Origin: Vibrio sp. YMD68
GTDB lineage: Bacteria > Pseudomonadota > Gammaproteobacteria > Enterobacterales > Vibrionaceae
Direction: 5' to 3'
DNA length: 64,000 bases
Assembly: GCF_029958905.1 (NCBI RefSeq)
Contig: NZ_CP124614.1
Location: forward strand, 1,860,001-1,924,000
A model generated the notes under the pieces. It did no database searches, had not been told where the DNA came from, and saw nothing but the letters and a program-made list of their open reading frames with translations. Positions 7,402 through 16,712 of the stretch are shown piece by piece. Numbering within the stretch: the first letter of the stretch is position 1; the number at the start of each line of letters is the position of its first letter. A program made the position numbers and the translations under genes.

Positions 7402-9459
7402 TTACTCAAGTGTAATGGCATTGATATCAACGCCATCACCGTCATATGGGTCTAAAGCGCCACTCCAATAGACATTCAATGCATCTTCAATTTTTATTTG
7501 AGAAATTGCACATCCTTCAAAGCCTTCGCCAAAGCTAAACGAGAAAGGTTGTTCGGCATTAAAAATCTTCGCCCCACTATCTAAATCGTTAGTCAGCAGT
7601 ATTTGTCCTGAATTCAGTTCCGTGTTTTCACAACGTGTTAACGTTACTCGGACTAATCCGACTTCGTTAAACTGGGTTGAAGAAACCTCATTAAAGGAAA
7701 GCGTCTTACCAAATACTGGGCACGCTGATATGTGGCCCTGTTCACGCAAACGCAGCTCTACATTCCCAGCCTTACCCAAGGACAAAAACTTATCACTGTC
7801 GCTGTGCAGAATATTCTCTTTGGTACTGCGGTTTGGATCGCCATGGTTCGTATCACTGACCCCTTTACTCCAAGCGATAACGGCTTGGCTCAAATCACAG
7901 CCAAGAAGCTCTGGCGCTTTGTCTCCGGTTAAACAAAATGTCTGAGCATCTCCTTTAATTGGGTAGACTTCTTCGCACTGTGCTTGTCTTGGGTTGCTGG
8001 CAAACTCGGTAACGGCAATTGAACGTAACAGAACTTCATTACTGTTGTGTAGATGTTCCTTATTAACCGTAAGTGATGTGTAATATTTGCTTGCTTTAAC
8101 AAATAAGGTTTCCGTTTTGAACCCTTGATCTAGCTCTTCATCCGTTTCAACTTCTGTTGTCAGATAGTTAAGTGACCAATCTATATTGACGAACAAATTA
8201 GGGGCTTCTGATGCTTTATCTGAAAATGTAATCGCCCTTACCGTTAAATCACTGTTATCACCACGCCAGTATGGATTCCCATTATTCGAGGCTTTTATGA
8301 CGATTCTATCAAAGCCATTTTCCACGACATCAAAGGCCTTTTTATATTGACCGCCAGCGCTGTTTGAAGCAAACGGCTGAGATGAGACTTTGATACCGTT
8401 GCGATAAAATTCTGCTATCCCTTTTTCTTGCTCTTGAGCATAAAAATGGGAGAATTCAATTTCCGCTTGGTATGAAATGTTGTCAAGCAAATCAAAGCTC
8501 AAACGCTCTGACACTCCTCGCTGTCTCGCAAAGCGATAATCCACTTCGTTAGATAAGAAGTAGCCATTACTCGCACGGCTTCTCACTCCAAGGCCTGAGT
8601 AGGAGCGATTCACATAACCCCAGCCTAAATGGGCAGAGCCAGGCCAGACAAACCCTTTTGCCTTAACAAGGACACCATCTTGATAAAGACGATAAAAATT
8701 GCGTCCGTAACCTGAAAAATCAATCCGCCCAGTTAGGACATCGTTATCACTGCGACTAGAGTTATCATCGTCATTTTTACACCAAGGTTTATTCCATCCA
8801 TTAGTGTCCCAGTGACGGTTCAGCCCAGAAAAGTAATTGTAGAGATTGTGGTATAAGCCGTAACCATGGGAAGCGTGATATTGTTGGCATAAACCAGCAG
8901 AGCCAGAGTCCTCAATCGGCGTAACTTGTCGATATTTGAATTCAAAAGCATAAGTCGCGCCGGGAGTCGTTGGGATGTATGTCCGCATACGATAGTTCTT
9001 TAAACTACCATCTTGAAGACAGGATTCCATTTCTAGGTTAGCAACTTCGCCATCAGCGTCTGAGTCAGCATAATCAGCCGCTTGCGTCGCTTTGAATGCG
9101 GTTTGGCAAGCAACGTTGTTTCGAATATCGTAGAGCGCTTCTTGTCGCCCTTTTTCGGTGTCGGTATTTGGGTAAGCATCCCACACGTCTGGATACATGC
9201 CATAGATAGAACTGAACGTCCATCGTGTATCAAAGCTTATCTTGTTATCATTTGTATAAAGAACTTTGATATAGTCTGGAAGCATATCCGGGTAAAGTTC
9301 TACTTGCTCATCAAACTCTAACCCTTCGATAATTCCCCAGTGTCCCTGTGCGTCAGGACCTTGATACCCGTAATGATACTCTTGCGACGACGTATCGTTC
9401 GCATAGGTATTCCATGTACTCGTGATCAGTGCGGCGCAGACCATCATTTTTACTTTCAT
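7402..9459 (-). CDS. Large secreted protein of unknown function
   Basis: A 685-residue protein that I do not recognise. A signal peptide covers about residues 1-20 (cut after TYA). The mature protein is acidic and rich in aromatics and Cys. A DSDADGEVANLE segment near residue 145 looks like an EF-hand or dockerin-type calcium loop. Two segments share an ending: DRIVIKASNNGNPYWRGDNSDLTVRAITF in the middle, and NVYWSGALDPYDGDGVDINAITLE at the very C-terminus. This suggests a duplicated beta-sandwich, carbohydrate-binding-like domain. No enzyme signature is visible. It is a single gene with its own terminator and no obvious partner. A surface, matrix or polysaccharide-binding role is possible but unsupported. 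Confidence 0.8.
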   Translation of the reverse strand: MKVKMMVCAALITSTWNTYANDTSSQEYHYGYQGPDAQGHWGIIEGLEFDEQVELYPDMLPDYIKVLYTNDNKISFDTRWTFSSIYGMYPDVWDAYPNTDTEKGRQEALYDIRNNVACQTAFKATQAADYADSDADGEVANLEMESCLQDGSLKNYRMRTYIPTTPGATYAFEFKYRQVTPIEDSGSAGLCQQYHASHGYGLYHNLYNYFSGLNRHWDTNGWNKPWCKNDDDNSSRSDNDVLTGRIDFSGYGRNFYRLYQDGVLVKAKGFVWPGSAHLGWGYVNRSYSGLGVRSRASNGYFLSNEVDYRFARQRGVSERLSFDLLDNISYQAEIEFSHFYAQEQEKGIAEFYRNGIKVSSQPFASNSAGGQYKKAFDVVENGFDRIVIKASNNGNPYWRGDNSDLTVRAITFSDKASEAPNLFVNIDWSLNYLTTEVETDEELDQGFKTETLFVKASKYYTSLTVNKEHLHNSNEVLLRSIAVTEFASNPRQAQCEEVYPIKGDAQTFCLTGDKAPELLGCDLSQAVIAWSKGVSDTNHGDPNRSTKENILHSDSDKFLSLGKAGNVELRLREQGHISACPVFGKTLSFNEVSSTQFNEVGLVRVTLTRCENTELNSGQILLTNDLDSGAKIFNAEQPFSFSFGEGFEGCAISQIKIEDALNVYWSGALDPYDGDGVDINAITLE

Positions 9460-9746
9460 TATTATCCCTTACTCGTAGTGCACCAGTGAATAGACAAGCT
9501 AAAAAATCAGAGCCAGAGGCTCAAACACTTGCAAGACATGGATTCTGGAAGCAAACTCACACCAATGAAACCTTTCTACGCCCAAAGTCGTAAAAATCAG
9601 CGGAATTACAGTGCTTATCTGGGTGAACTCGTCAGGGATGAGTCAGTCCATAAAACGAAGTATTAGAAAAGAATGAGAGAAAATGAGCGCTTATCATCTT
9701 CCATTTTTACGTGGGATTGGCCGATGTTACTGAACATTGTAAAATG

Positions 9747-9777
9747 AAAAAAGCCCTAGCATTTCTGCTAGGGCTTT
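9747..9777 (-). terminator. Terminator of the pgsA-tRNA transcription unit
   Basis: Stem AAAGCCCTAGC/GCTAGGGCTTT with a 6-nt loop, followed on the minus strand by a T-rich stretch, just after the last tRNA-Gly. Confidence 0.9.
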
Positions 9778-9782
9778 AAATT

Positions 9783-9858
9783 TGGAGCGATACATCGGGT
9801 TCGAACCGATGACCTCAACCTTGGCAAGGTTGCGCTCTACCAACTGAGCTAGTATCGC
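9783..9858 (-). tRNA. tRNA-Gly (GCC), copy 2
   Basis: A 76-nt gene including an encoded CCA. Acceptor GCGATAC pairs with GTATCGC, the D-loop is AGCTCAGTTGGTAGAGC, the anticodon arm CAACC-TTGCCAA-GGTTG gives GCC, and the T-arm contains GGTTCGAACC. Identical to the copy at 10085-10160. Confidence 0.98.
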
Positions 9859-9899
9859 GTTGCTATAAGAGGCTTACGCAAATTATAGACTTAAATAGA

Positions 9900-9986
9900 T
9901 GGTGCCCCGGGCCGGACTTGAACCGGCACAGCGCGAACGCCGAGGGATTTTAAATCCCTTGTGTCTACCAATTCCACCACCAGGGC
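9900..9986 (-). tRNA. tRNA-Leu (TAA)
   Basis: An 87-nt class II tRNA with encoded CCA. The anticodon stem AGGGA/TCCCT carries loop TTTAAAA (anticodon TAA), with a long variable arm and T-arm GCCGGTTCAAGTCCGGC. Lies between the two tRNA-Gly genes. Confidence 0.98.
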
Positions 9987-10084
9987 ACGCAAAACTTGTT
10001 GCGATGCTTCTAATAATCGCACTCTTTCGAGTGGGTTAGACACCATCTTATGATTGACAGCGAATTACGCTATGAATCTAAATT

Positions 10085-10160
10085 TGGAGCGATACATCGG
10101 GTTCGAACCGATGACCTCAACCTTGGCAAGGTTGCGCTCTACCAACTGAGCTAGTATCGC
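10085..10160 (-). tRNA. tRNA-Gly (GCC), copy 1
   Basis: A 76-nt gene with encoded CCA and anticodon GCC, identical to 9783-9858. It begins 3 bp after the end of the tRNA-Cys gene. Confidence 0.98.
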
Positions 10161-10163
10161 AAA

Positions 10164-10237
10164 TGGAGGCGCGTCCCGGAGTCGAACCGAGGTCCACGGA
10201 TTTGCAATCCGCTGCATAGCCACTCTGCCAACACGCC
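10164..10237 (-). tRNA. tRNA-Cys (GCA)
   Basis: A 74-nt gene with encoded CCA. Acceptor GGCGTGT, anticodon loop TTGCAAA (GCA), T-arm CTCGGTTCGACTCCGGG. First tRNA after pgsA; E. coli has pgsA followed by glyW-cysT-leuZ, so the block is conserved with Gly and Cys reordered and an extra Gly copy. Confidence 0.98.
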
Positions 10238-10441
10238 GCCGTAACCGTAATCGGCTCACATTTAACTGCGTTCCTTTTGGGTACGGGATGCATTCTACGG
10301 ATTCAGTCGTTTGAGTCAACCCTATTTTTTGATTTTTAAATCGTTTGGCTAATTTGCACTCAATACAAGGTATATTGGGTGTTTTAATCGCCACAAATCG
10401 TCATAAAATCAGATCTAAACTGTTGAAAATGGACTGCTAAT

Positions 10442-10464
10442 AAAAAACGGGCTAACGCCCGTTT
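10442..10464 (-). terminator. Terminator after pgsA
   Basis: Stem AAACGGGC/GCCCGTTT with a 4-nt loop, followed by T6 on the minus strand, 3 bp after the pgsA stop. It separates the protein genes from the tRNA genes. Confidence 0.85.
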
Positions 10465-10466
10465 CT

Positions 10467-11024
10467 TCATTGATGTTCTTCGCTTAACAAATCGTCTTTG
10501 GCGGCCATCAAGTACTGAATCATTGACCAGAATGTCAGAATCATCGCGATATAAATAGCCGCATAACCTAACCAAACCATCCAATCATCGTGTTGCCATA
10601 TCAGAACCCAAAGCGCAAACATCTGAAAGCCTGTTTTCACTTTACCAATCCAGGAAACCGCGACACTCGCTCGTTTACCGATTTCAGCCATCCACTCACG
10701 TAGTGCAGAGATAATGATTTCTCTGGCAATCATGGTTACTGCTGGAATGGTAATCCAAATGGTGTGGTAGTCATCAGTGATAAGGATAAGTGCCGTAGCC
10801 ACCAACACTTTATCAGCAACGGGATCTATAAACGCACCAAAACGAGATGTTTGCCCTAATTTACGAGCTAACATGCCATCTAGCCAATCGGTAAAGCCAG
10901 CAACCCAAAAAATCATTGCGGCAGCAAAAGGCGCCCACGAGTAGGGAAGATAAAACGCTACGACGAAAACTGGAATGAGAAAAAGTCGTAGTAAAGACAA
11001 AATATTGGGAATATTAAAACGCAT
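10467..11024 (-). CDS. pgsA: Phosphatidylglycerophosphate synthase
   Basis: An inner-membrane enzyme that joins CDP-diacylglycerol and glycerol-3-phosphate to make phosphatidylglycerol phosphate, the first committed step to phosphatidylglycerol and cardiolipin. The 185 residues contain the CDP-alcohol phosphotransferase signature (D-G-x2-A-R-x8-G-x3-D-x3-D) in [13 protein letters not shown] and [11 protein letters not shown], with several membrane helices. I chose the internal ATG at 11024 ([13 protein letters not shown]) because it matches the family's usual N-terminus and has AAGAG upstream; an in-frame ATG at 11045 has no ribosome site. It follows uvrC by 47 bp in the conserved uvrY-uvrC-pgsA order. 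Confidence 0.96.
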   Translation of the reverse strand: MRFNIPNILSLLRLFLIPVFVVAFYLPYSWAPFAAAMIFWVAGFTDWLDGMLARKLGQTSRFGAFIDPVADKVLVATALILITDDYHTIWITIPAVTMIAREIIISALREWMAEIGKRASVAVSWIGKVKTGFQMFALWVLIWQHDDWMVWLGYAAIYIAMILTFWSMIQYLMAAKDDLLSEEHQ

Positions 11025-11071
11025 ATTTTTAAAGCTCTTATTCATTGCGCGTTTATGTTGCGGGATTTTTG

Positions 11072-12904
11072 CTATTGTTTCAATGCTTGATAAATGTTTT
11101 CTGCCAAAGAATGACTCACACCCGGCACTTTGGCTATTTCTTCAACAGTTGCACGCTTTAGTTCTTGCAATCCTCCCATATACTTCAATAAAGCCTGACG
11201 ACGCTTTGGCCCAACACCTTCGATACCTTCAAGTGAACTGGTTCGACGGGTTTTACCACGCTTTGCTCTGTGGCCGGCGATCGCATGATTATGACTCTCA
11301 TCTCGTATGTGTTGCATTAAGTGCAATGCAGGTGCATCACTCGGCAAATGGAATTCTTCGCCCTCGGTGGTGATTAGGGTTTCTAAACCTGGCTTACGCG
11401 TTACCCCTTTCGCGATACCCAATAGCCTTGGCTGCTTAGGCCAATCTCCCCAATATTGGCTGATAATGTCCAATGCTCGGTTTAACTGCCCTTTCCCCCC
11501 ATCAATAAAGATAATGTCTGGAATTTTGTCGACATCAAGTTGTTTTGAATATCGGCGTTCTAATACTTGCCCCATCGCTGCATAATCATCACCGCCAGTA
11601 ATTCCCGAAATATTGTACCGACGATACTCTTGTTTAACCGGGCCTTCATGGTTGAACACCACGCACGATGCTATGGTGCTTTCGCCCATCGTGTGCGAAA
11701 TATCAAAACATTCCATACGCGCGATATTATCGATATCCAACACTTCTCTCAGCGCCTTAAATCGCTGAGATATCGTCATTTTGTGGTTTATCTTAGTCGT
11801 AATTGCAGTTAGCGCATTGGTATTCGCTAGTTTTAGATAACGCCCTCTTGTACTGGTCGCATTCAAATGAAAATTCACTTTTCGACCCGCGATATTAGAC
11901 AACGCTTCTTGCATGGGGGCGGTATCCGTAATTAAGTCGCCATTAAGGACAATTCTATTGGGCACAGAACGAGCTTCGTTATGGCTCAAGTAGTATTGAC
12001 TTAAAAAGCTGTAGAACACCTCTTCTCTGACCGTATTATTCGGGATTTTAGGGAAATGGCTACGACTACCGAGTATTTTCCCCTGGCGTATCATCAATAT
12101 ATGAATACAGGCAATACCGTTCTCTTGGGCAAAACCAAGGACGTCCATATCATCCATACTGTCATCAGAAACAAACTGCTGCTCCTGAACGCGTCGAATC
12201 GCCTGGATTTGATCACGAAACTGGGCCGCATCTTCAAAACGAAGCTGTGTACTGGCTTGTTCCATTTTCTCGATCAGCAACTTTAAGACTTGTTGATCTC
12301 TCCCCTGCAAAAACAAACGAACGTAATCGACCAACTCGCCATATTCTTCTTCAGAAATAAGGCTAGAGACACATGGCCCCGCACAGCGGCCTATTTGGTA
12401 CATTAAACATGGTCGAGTTCGATTTCCGTAAACCGTGTCTTCACACTGCCTGACAGGAAAGATTTTTTGCAGTAGATGGAGGGTTTCTCGGACAGCGCCT
12501 GAATCAGGGTAAGGCCCAAAATACTCACCTTTCTTTTTTTTAGCCCCTCGATGCATGGACAAACGCGGGTGTTTATGGGCGCTAATGAAGATATAGGGAT
12601 AAGATTTATCATCGCGCAATAGCACATTATATTTAGGCAGATACTGCTTAATATAGTTGTGCTCAAGAATGAGCGCTTCTGTCTCAGTGTGGGTAATAGT
12701 AACGTCAATTTTGTCTATGTTAGAGACGAGCGCTTTGGTTTTCTCGCTATCAACGTTTTTTCTAAAGTAGCTGGCCAAGCGTTTCTTAAGATCTTTGGCC
12801 TTTCCAACATAAATGACAACAGCCTCGGTGTTATACATTCGATAAACACCGGGCTGATGGGTAACCGTTTTTAGAAAAGAAACAGAATCAAAAAGTTGGG
12901 GCAC
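11072..12904 (-). CDS. uvrC: Excinuclease ABC subunit C
   Basis: The dual-incision nuclease of nucleotide excision repair, recruited by UvrB to cut both sides of bulky DNA lesions. The 610 residues carry, in order: the GIY-YIG nuclease domain ([24 protein letters not shown], residues about 18-95), the C-rich linker [13 protein letters not shown], the UVR motif that contacts UvrB (around 205-240), the RNase H-like domain (FIDGGKGQL), and tandem helix-hairpin-helix motifs ([17 protein letters not shown] and [14 protein letters not shown]). The start is GTG, and its G is also the last base of the upstream stop (TAGTG), so translation is coupled to varA. Confidence 0.98.
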   Translation of the reverse strand: MPQLFDSVSFLKTVTHQPGVYRMYNTEAVVIYVGKAKDLKKRLASYFRKNVDSEKTKALVSNIDKIDVTITHTETEALILEHNYIKQYLPKYNVLLRDDKSYPYIFISAHKHPRLSMHRGAKKKKGEYFGPYPDSGAVRETLHLLQKIFPVRQCEDTVYGNRTRPCLMYQIGRCAGPCVSSLISEEEYGELVDYVRLFLQGRDQQVLKLLIEKMEQASTQLRFEDAAQFRDQIQAIRRVQEQQFVSDDSMDDMDVLGFAQENGIACIHILMIRQGKILGSRSHFPKIPNNTVREEVFYSFLSQYYLSHNEARSVPNRIVLNGDLITDTAPMQEALSNIAGRKVNFHLNATSTRGRYLKLANTNALTAITTKINHKMTISQRFKALREVLDIDNIARMECFDISHTMGESTIASCVVFNHEGPVKQEYRRYNISGITGGDDYAAMGQVLERRYSKQLDVDKIPDIIFIDGGKGQLNRALDIISQYWGDWPKQPRLLGIAKGVTRKPGLETLITTEGEEFHLPSDAPALHLMQHIRDESHNHAIAGHRAKRGKTRRTSSLEGIEGVGPKRRQALLKYMGGLQELKRATVEEIAKVPGVSHSLAENIYQALKQ

Positions 12905-13548
12905 TATAGCGTCTCTGTATCGAGCATCCCGTGCCTTATCGCTAAGTGAGTCAGTTCAACGTCACCGCTAATGTCTAATTTACTAAACAGACGGTATCGG
13001 TAACTGTTGACTGTTTTAGGGCTCAAGCTCAATTGCTCGGAAATATCTGTAACCTTTTGACCTTTGGTGATCATCATCATGATCTGAAGCTCGCGCTCAG
13101 ACAAATCAGCAAAAGGGTTCTCAGAGGCAGGTGAGAATTGACTTAGCGCCATCTGCTGTGCAATTGCGGGAGATATGTAGCGCTGTCCGCTATGAACAAC
13201 ACGAATGGCATTGACCATTTCATCTGGGCCAGCTCCTTTAGTCAAGTAACCTGCCGCTCCGGCTTGCATCACTTTCGTAGGAAACGGGTTCTCTGTATGC
13301 ACGGTCAAAACAATGATTTTTATATCAGGATTAAAACGTATAATTTTCTTGGTTGCTTCTAGGCCACCAATACCAGGCATATTCATATCCATTAAAATGA
13401 CATCAACATGATTGTTGCGACACCATTTTACAGCATCTTCACCGCTTTCAGCTTCCCCTGCTACGTTCATACCACGGACGTCTTCAATAATACGTCGTAT
13501 CCCTGTGCGAACCAGCTCGTGATCATCTACAAGGAAAACATTTATCAA
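12904..13548 (-). CDS. varA: Response regulator VarA/UvrY (GacA family)
   Basis: A 214-residue two-component response regulator. The receiver domain has the acidic pair DD8-9 and phosphoacceptor D54 ([10 protein letters not shown]). A LuxR-type helix-turn-helix follows at about 145-205 ([39 protein letters not shown]). In Vibrio this protein is VarA, phosphorylated by VarS, and drives the CsrB-type small RNAs that titrate CsrA; in E. coli it is UvrY (BarA partner). The sensor kinase is not in the window, as is usual. Its stop overlaps the uvrC start by one base. Confidence 0.96.
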   Translation of the reverse strand: MINVFLVDDHELVRTGIRRIIEDVRGMNVAGEAESGEDAVKWCRNNHVDVILMDMNMPGIGGLEATKKIIRFNPDIKIIVLTVHTENPFPTKVMQAGAAGYLTKGAGPDEMVNAIRVVHSGQRYISPAIAQQMALSQFSPASENPFADLSERELQIMMMITKGQKVTDISEQLSLSPKTVNSYRYRLFSKLDISGDVELTHLAIRHGMLDTETL

Positions 13549-13922
13549 ACTTGTATCTCCACACTTGTTAATCTTCTTGCAAACAACTCTGTGTGAGGTT
13601 TGCTATACAATTCGCTTAGTTTAACTCATTTTTGAGTCAAAACTCATAATGAATATGTGCGCAAATCCAAACTTTAGCAAGCAATTCTTGCCCAAATGGA
13701 TAAGTAATCACTGTTATTTGTCTTCTGCGTCACCTGCTATTTGTCTTCTGTACAACCTGCCCTACCTCTCAATCCAACACTGTAATGTATTTGAATGAAT
13801 CGATAAATTAAGCGAATGGTTGAAAATGCAACTGATTTCATTTATTTATAGGGCTGTAACAATTTATTGCTACAATGACCCCGTGAATATTTAACATCAA
13901 ATCAATACGATAAGGATATACA
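13549..13922. other. Intergenic region between varA and the DUF3015 gene
   Basis: A 374-bp divergent spacer with no ORF of note. It holds a small dyad GCAAG-CAATT-CTTGC near 13676-13690 and a 23-bp tandem duplication. A TACAAT -10-like hexamer lies about 45 bp before the DUF3015 ATG, and that gene has AAGGA as its ribosome site. Confidence 0.6.
13715..13760. repeat. 23-bp tandem duplication
   Basis: Two adjacent copies, TATTTGTCTTCTG-CGTCA-CCTGC and TATTTGTCTTCTG-TACAA-CCTGC, identical at 19 of 23 positions. The differences are confined to a 5-base block. Confidence 0.8.
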
Positions 13923-14408
13923 ATGAAAAAGCTTCTTGCAGTGGTTGCTCTAGCTTCGACTCTTCCTCTTTCTAACATTGCCATGGCTGATGCAGACGTA
14001 GGTTGTGGTTTAGGTACTATGATTTTTGACGGTAAATCAGGCAAAGTATTTAAAGTCCTAGCCGCGACGACTAACGGTACATCGGGTAACCAAACATTTG
14101 GTATTACTTTTGGAACTTTGGGCTGTGATGGTACTGGTACTATTAGCTCTGCACAAAAACTGGCGCTATTTATCGATGGGAACTTAGATAACTTGGCTCG
14201 TGATATCGCTAAGGGCGAGGGTGAAACACTGGCCACTCTATCGGAAGTTTGGGGAATTAAGCAGGCTGACAAAGCCGCTTTTAACACTCTAGCGCAAGAA
14301 AATTTCGCTGAAGTATTCCAATCTGAAAACGTCACCTCAGAAGAAGTGTTCGCAAACTTAAATACGTTAGTATCTCAAGATCAAACACTAGCTGATTACC
14401 GCATCTAG
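13923..14408 (+). CDS. DUF3015 family exported protein
   Basis: A 161-residue exported protein with a clear signal peptide (about 1-22, cut after AMA). The mature part has two Cys likely to form a disulfide (VGCGLGT and TLGCDGTG). The pattern ADVGCGLGTMIFDGKSG, then TFGITFGTLGCDG, then FIDGNLDNLARDIAKGEGE is that of DUF3015. Function is unknown. It sits directly upstream of a DUF4105 gene on the same strand, a pairing I recall from other marine gammaproteobacteria, but a strong terminator between them suggests separate transcripts. The ATG has AAGGA 8 nt upstream. Confidence 0.88.
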   Translation: MKKLLAVVALASTLPLSNIAMADADVGCGLGTMIFDGKSGKVFKVLAATTNGTSGNQTFGITFGTLGCDGTGTISSAQKLALFIDGNLDNLARDIAKGEGETLATLSEVWGIKQADKAAFNTLAQENFAEVFQSENVTSEEVFANLNTLVSQDQTLADYRI

Positions 14409-14425
14409 TTAAACAATACTAAGCC

Positions 14426-14450
14426 AAGTGCCCATCTAGGGCACTTTTTT
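14426..14450 (+). terminator. Terminator of the DUF3015 gene
   Basis: Perfect 8-bp stem AAGTGCCC/GGGCACTT, 5-nt loop, then T6, 18 bp after the stop. Confidence 0.92.
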
Positions 14451-14524
14451 ATAGCTTTACCTATCGTTAGTCATTACTCTGACCATCATTAAGTATATGG
14501 ATTATAAAACAATAGCGGTTAACA

Positions 14525-16408
14525 ATGAATTTTTGGACTGTCGGTTTTTCACTAGCGATAAGCGTTAGTGCCACGTTTTGTACTTTCGCTCAAAGCTCTA
14601 CAAATTCGTTAAGTGCCTCTTTTAACACCGATGAATTTAGCTTTTCTGAATTATCTCAACATCCCTACTGGTTGAAACTTGGGCATTATGTCGACAAGCC
14701 TTTACGGGGTTTACAAAGTGCGGTTGATAAAGATGAATTTTTCCTAGCCGTTGATGGCAAAGTCAATCCAGAAACAGAACTGATAGCGACCATCGAAAAC
14801 CTATATAGCACAGACTCAGCAATCGCCCAACTCACCCAATGCCAATACCCCGCTCGGTACACTTGGCTTGAGTCGTTACACGGTAGAGAAGCGGTTCTAC
14901 ATTGCCCTGACCTTAAAAACTGGCTTGACGTGTTAGATCCAGAGGGAATGACACTCGTCTTCCCCACCGCTTTTATGAATGACCCTTCATCGATGTTTGG
15001 TCACACACTACTAAGAGTCGATGCAAAGGATCAAACACGCCACAAAGAGCTCGTCGCTTTTGCTATCAATTTTGCGGCGGAACCAGAAACCCAAGATAAC
15101 CCGGCCCTTTACGCAATGCGAGGGCTTATTGGTAGCTACCCTGGTCGTTTTGCTGTAATGCCCTATTATCGGAAAGTTCGAGAATACAACGACATCGAGT
15201 CTCGAGACATTTGGGAATACAAGCTCAATTTCACTGAAAGTGAAGTAAATCGTGTGTTACTCCATTTGTGGGAAATGCAACGTGCTGAATTCGACTACTA
15301 TTTCTTAGATGAGAACTGCTCATATCAACTGTTAGCGTTATTGGAACTCGCACGCGATGACTTATCACTCATTGCTGACTTCCCTCTTCAAGCTATCCCA
15401 TCAGATACGGTTGAAGCGTTGGCAAAAAACGGGCTTCTTGATACGCCACGATATCGCGAAGCGTTTGGAACTCGATTACTACACCAAGCCAATAAGATTG
15501 ATCAACGTTTATTTGATGCCTCAATTCGAGCCAAACAAGGAGAATTCCCGTCCGATGGCGAATTTGACGAAGATGAGCGTGCGGCCATATTAGAGTTCGC
15601 GTATGAGTGGTTAAATTTTGAGTTATACGAAGACGGTCTAGATCGTGATGCCAAAGCAAAGCAACTGACTCAACTTCTGTATCAGCGAAGCAGAATGAAA
15701 GTTGATTCACCTTTTTCTTCAGTGCCGGTGCCAAAGATATCACCAGAGCAAGGACACGCATCGGCCCGAGTAGGTTTAGGTCTGCAAACGAATAGTCACA
15801 GTCACGACAAAGCCACTTTTGAATGGCGTGCTGCGTATCATGATTTACTTGATTCTCAGGCTGGGTTTATTCCCGGTGCCCAGATCAGCTTTCTAGATAC
15901 ACAACTCAGTATTGATGAAGATTCAAACACCCGCCTCGACCGCTTGTATTTACTTGATGCAATGTCGCTGGCACCAAGTAATCGCATTTTCAACAGCTTG
16001 GCATGGAATGTTCGAGCGGGCTTCGACCGTAAGCCAAGTGTAGATAAACTCGCAGGGCGATGGTTTGGACAAGCTGGCGTGGGTAAAGCCTGGGGGCAAG
16101 CCGACAAGCTCCACGCGTATTCACTCCTATCGACAGAGTTGAGTGGTGGCCAACTAACCCAGTATGACGCCACTTTCGGTATTGGCGTGGAAGCGGGCTT
16201 ATTGTATCAAATGGCCGACCAGCACCGAATTGGGTTACAAGGGCAATATTTAGCCCTCATTGATTCCAATGCCGAGCAAAACGCCAGCGCAACAGCGAGT
16301 TGGCACTGGACATTTAATCGGCATTGGGCATTACGCAGCCAAGTAAGCTACCAACATTGGACTAGAGAAGATACGTCAGCAAAACTGACCGCCTATCTCT
16401 ATTACTAA
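14525..16408 (+). CDS. DUF4105 (Lnb N-terminal periplasmic domain) envelope protein
   Basis: A 627-residue exported protein with a signal peptide of about 22 residues (cut after FAQ). The DUF4105 domain occupies about 130-320. Diagnostic segments are FPTAFMNDPSSMFGHTLLRVD, GLIGSYPGRFAVMPYYRKVREYNDIESRDIWEYKL and FDYYFLDENCSYQLLALLE; the conserved His, Cys and Asn pattern recalls papain/NlpC-like cysteine hydrolases. The C-terminal third is rich in alternating strands and ends in LTAYLYY, suggesting outer-membrane insertion. No substrate is known. Next to DUF3015; the two may act together in the envelope, which is inference. Confidence 0.85.
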   Translation: MNFWTVGFSLAISVSATFCTFAQSSTNSLSASFNTDEFSFSELSQHPYWLKLGHYVDKPLRGLQSAVDKDEFFLAVDGKVNPETELIATIENLYSTDSAIAQLTQCQYPARYTWLESLHGREAVLHCPDLKNWLDVLDPEGMTLVFPTAFMNDPSSMFGHTLLRVDAKDQTRHKELVAFAINFAAEPETQDNPALYAMRGLIGSYPGRFAVMPYYRKVREYNDIESRDIWEYKLNFTESEVNRVLLHLWEMQRAEFDYYFLDENCSYQLLALLELARDDLSLIADFPLQAIPSDTVEALAKNGLLDTPRYREAFGTRLLHQANKIDQRLFDASIRAKQGEFPSDGEFDEDERAAILEFAYEWLNFELYEDGLDRDAKAKQLTQLLYQRSRMKVDSPFSSVPVPKISPEQGHASARVGLGLQTNSHSHDKATFEWRAAYHDLLDSQAGFIPGAQISFLDTQLSIDEDSNTRLDRLYLLDAMSLAPSNRIFNSLAWNVRAGFDRKPSVDKLAGRWFGQAGVGKAWGQADKLHAYSLLSTELSGGQLTQYDATFGIGVEAGLLYQMADQHRIGLQGQYLALIDSNAEQNASATASWHWTFNRHWALRSQVSYQHWTREDTSAKLTAYLYY

Positions 16409-16566
16409 CATGTTTGAGCTAGGCTCTTCTATCTGCGGCATGTTTTAGCGTAGATGCTGAATGTTAATAGCTGGATTGTTATACGGTAACTTTGCTTCTT
16501 ATTTCGCCATCGCTCTATCTCATGACTCTATCTGTTACTTGTTAGGTGGAATGTTTGTTACACTAG

Positions 16567-16599
16567 AGAGGCTACATAATGTAGCCTTTTTCTTTTTTT
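16567..16599 (+). terminator. Terminator between the DUF4105 gene and polB
   Basis: Stem AGGCTAC/GTAGCCT with loop ATAAT, followed by TTTTCTTTTTTT. Confidence 0.88.
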
Positions 16600-16607
16600 A
16601 GTCACTA

Positions 16608-16623
16608 TTGTTTATATAAACAT
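16608..16623. promoter_or_regulatory. Degenerate LexA-box-like palindrome upstream of polB
   Basis: TTGTTTATATAAACAT keeps the TGT-N8-ACA core of the LexA box (CTGT-N8-ACAG) but has T in place of the outer C and G. The central 14 bp are a perfect palindrome. It lies about 90 bp before polB, which is an SOS gene in E. coli. Confidence 0.4.
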
Positions 16624-16712
16624 GGTGAGATAACCATTGTTTAGATCGCTTTATTTATTCAAGTAACTCTATTTATTATTTGTTCAGGTACTATATTTCG
16701 TGAGGCACGTTG

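Larger units (their letters stand above)
16409..16712. other. Intergenic region before polB
   Basis: About 300 bp without a gene. It contains the repeated octamer CTCTATCT (16513 and 16526), a terminator and a LexA-like palindrome, all between the DUF4105 stop and the polB start. Confidence 0.6.

Noticed and set aside
9460..9746. Possible small RNA between the secreted-protein gene and the tRNA terminator
   Set aside because: No promoter plus terminator pair and no repeated GGA hairpins of the CsrB type were visible; it is likely the promoter region of the secreted-protein gene.
12403..12708. Opposite-frame and shifted ORFs of about 100 codons inside uvrC, ydiJ, gyrA and nrdA
   Set aside because: They overlap strongly conserved genes, lack ribosome sites, and have the composition expected for shadow frames.
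13838..14335. 165-codon minus-strand ORF over the DUF3015 gene
   Set aside because: The plus-strand gene has signal peptide, ribosome site, terminator and a family match; the antisense frame has none of these.
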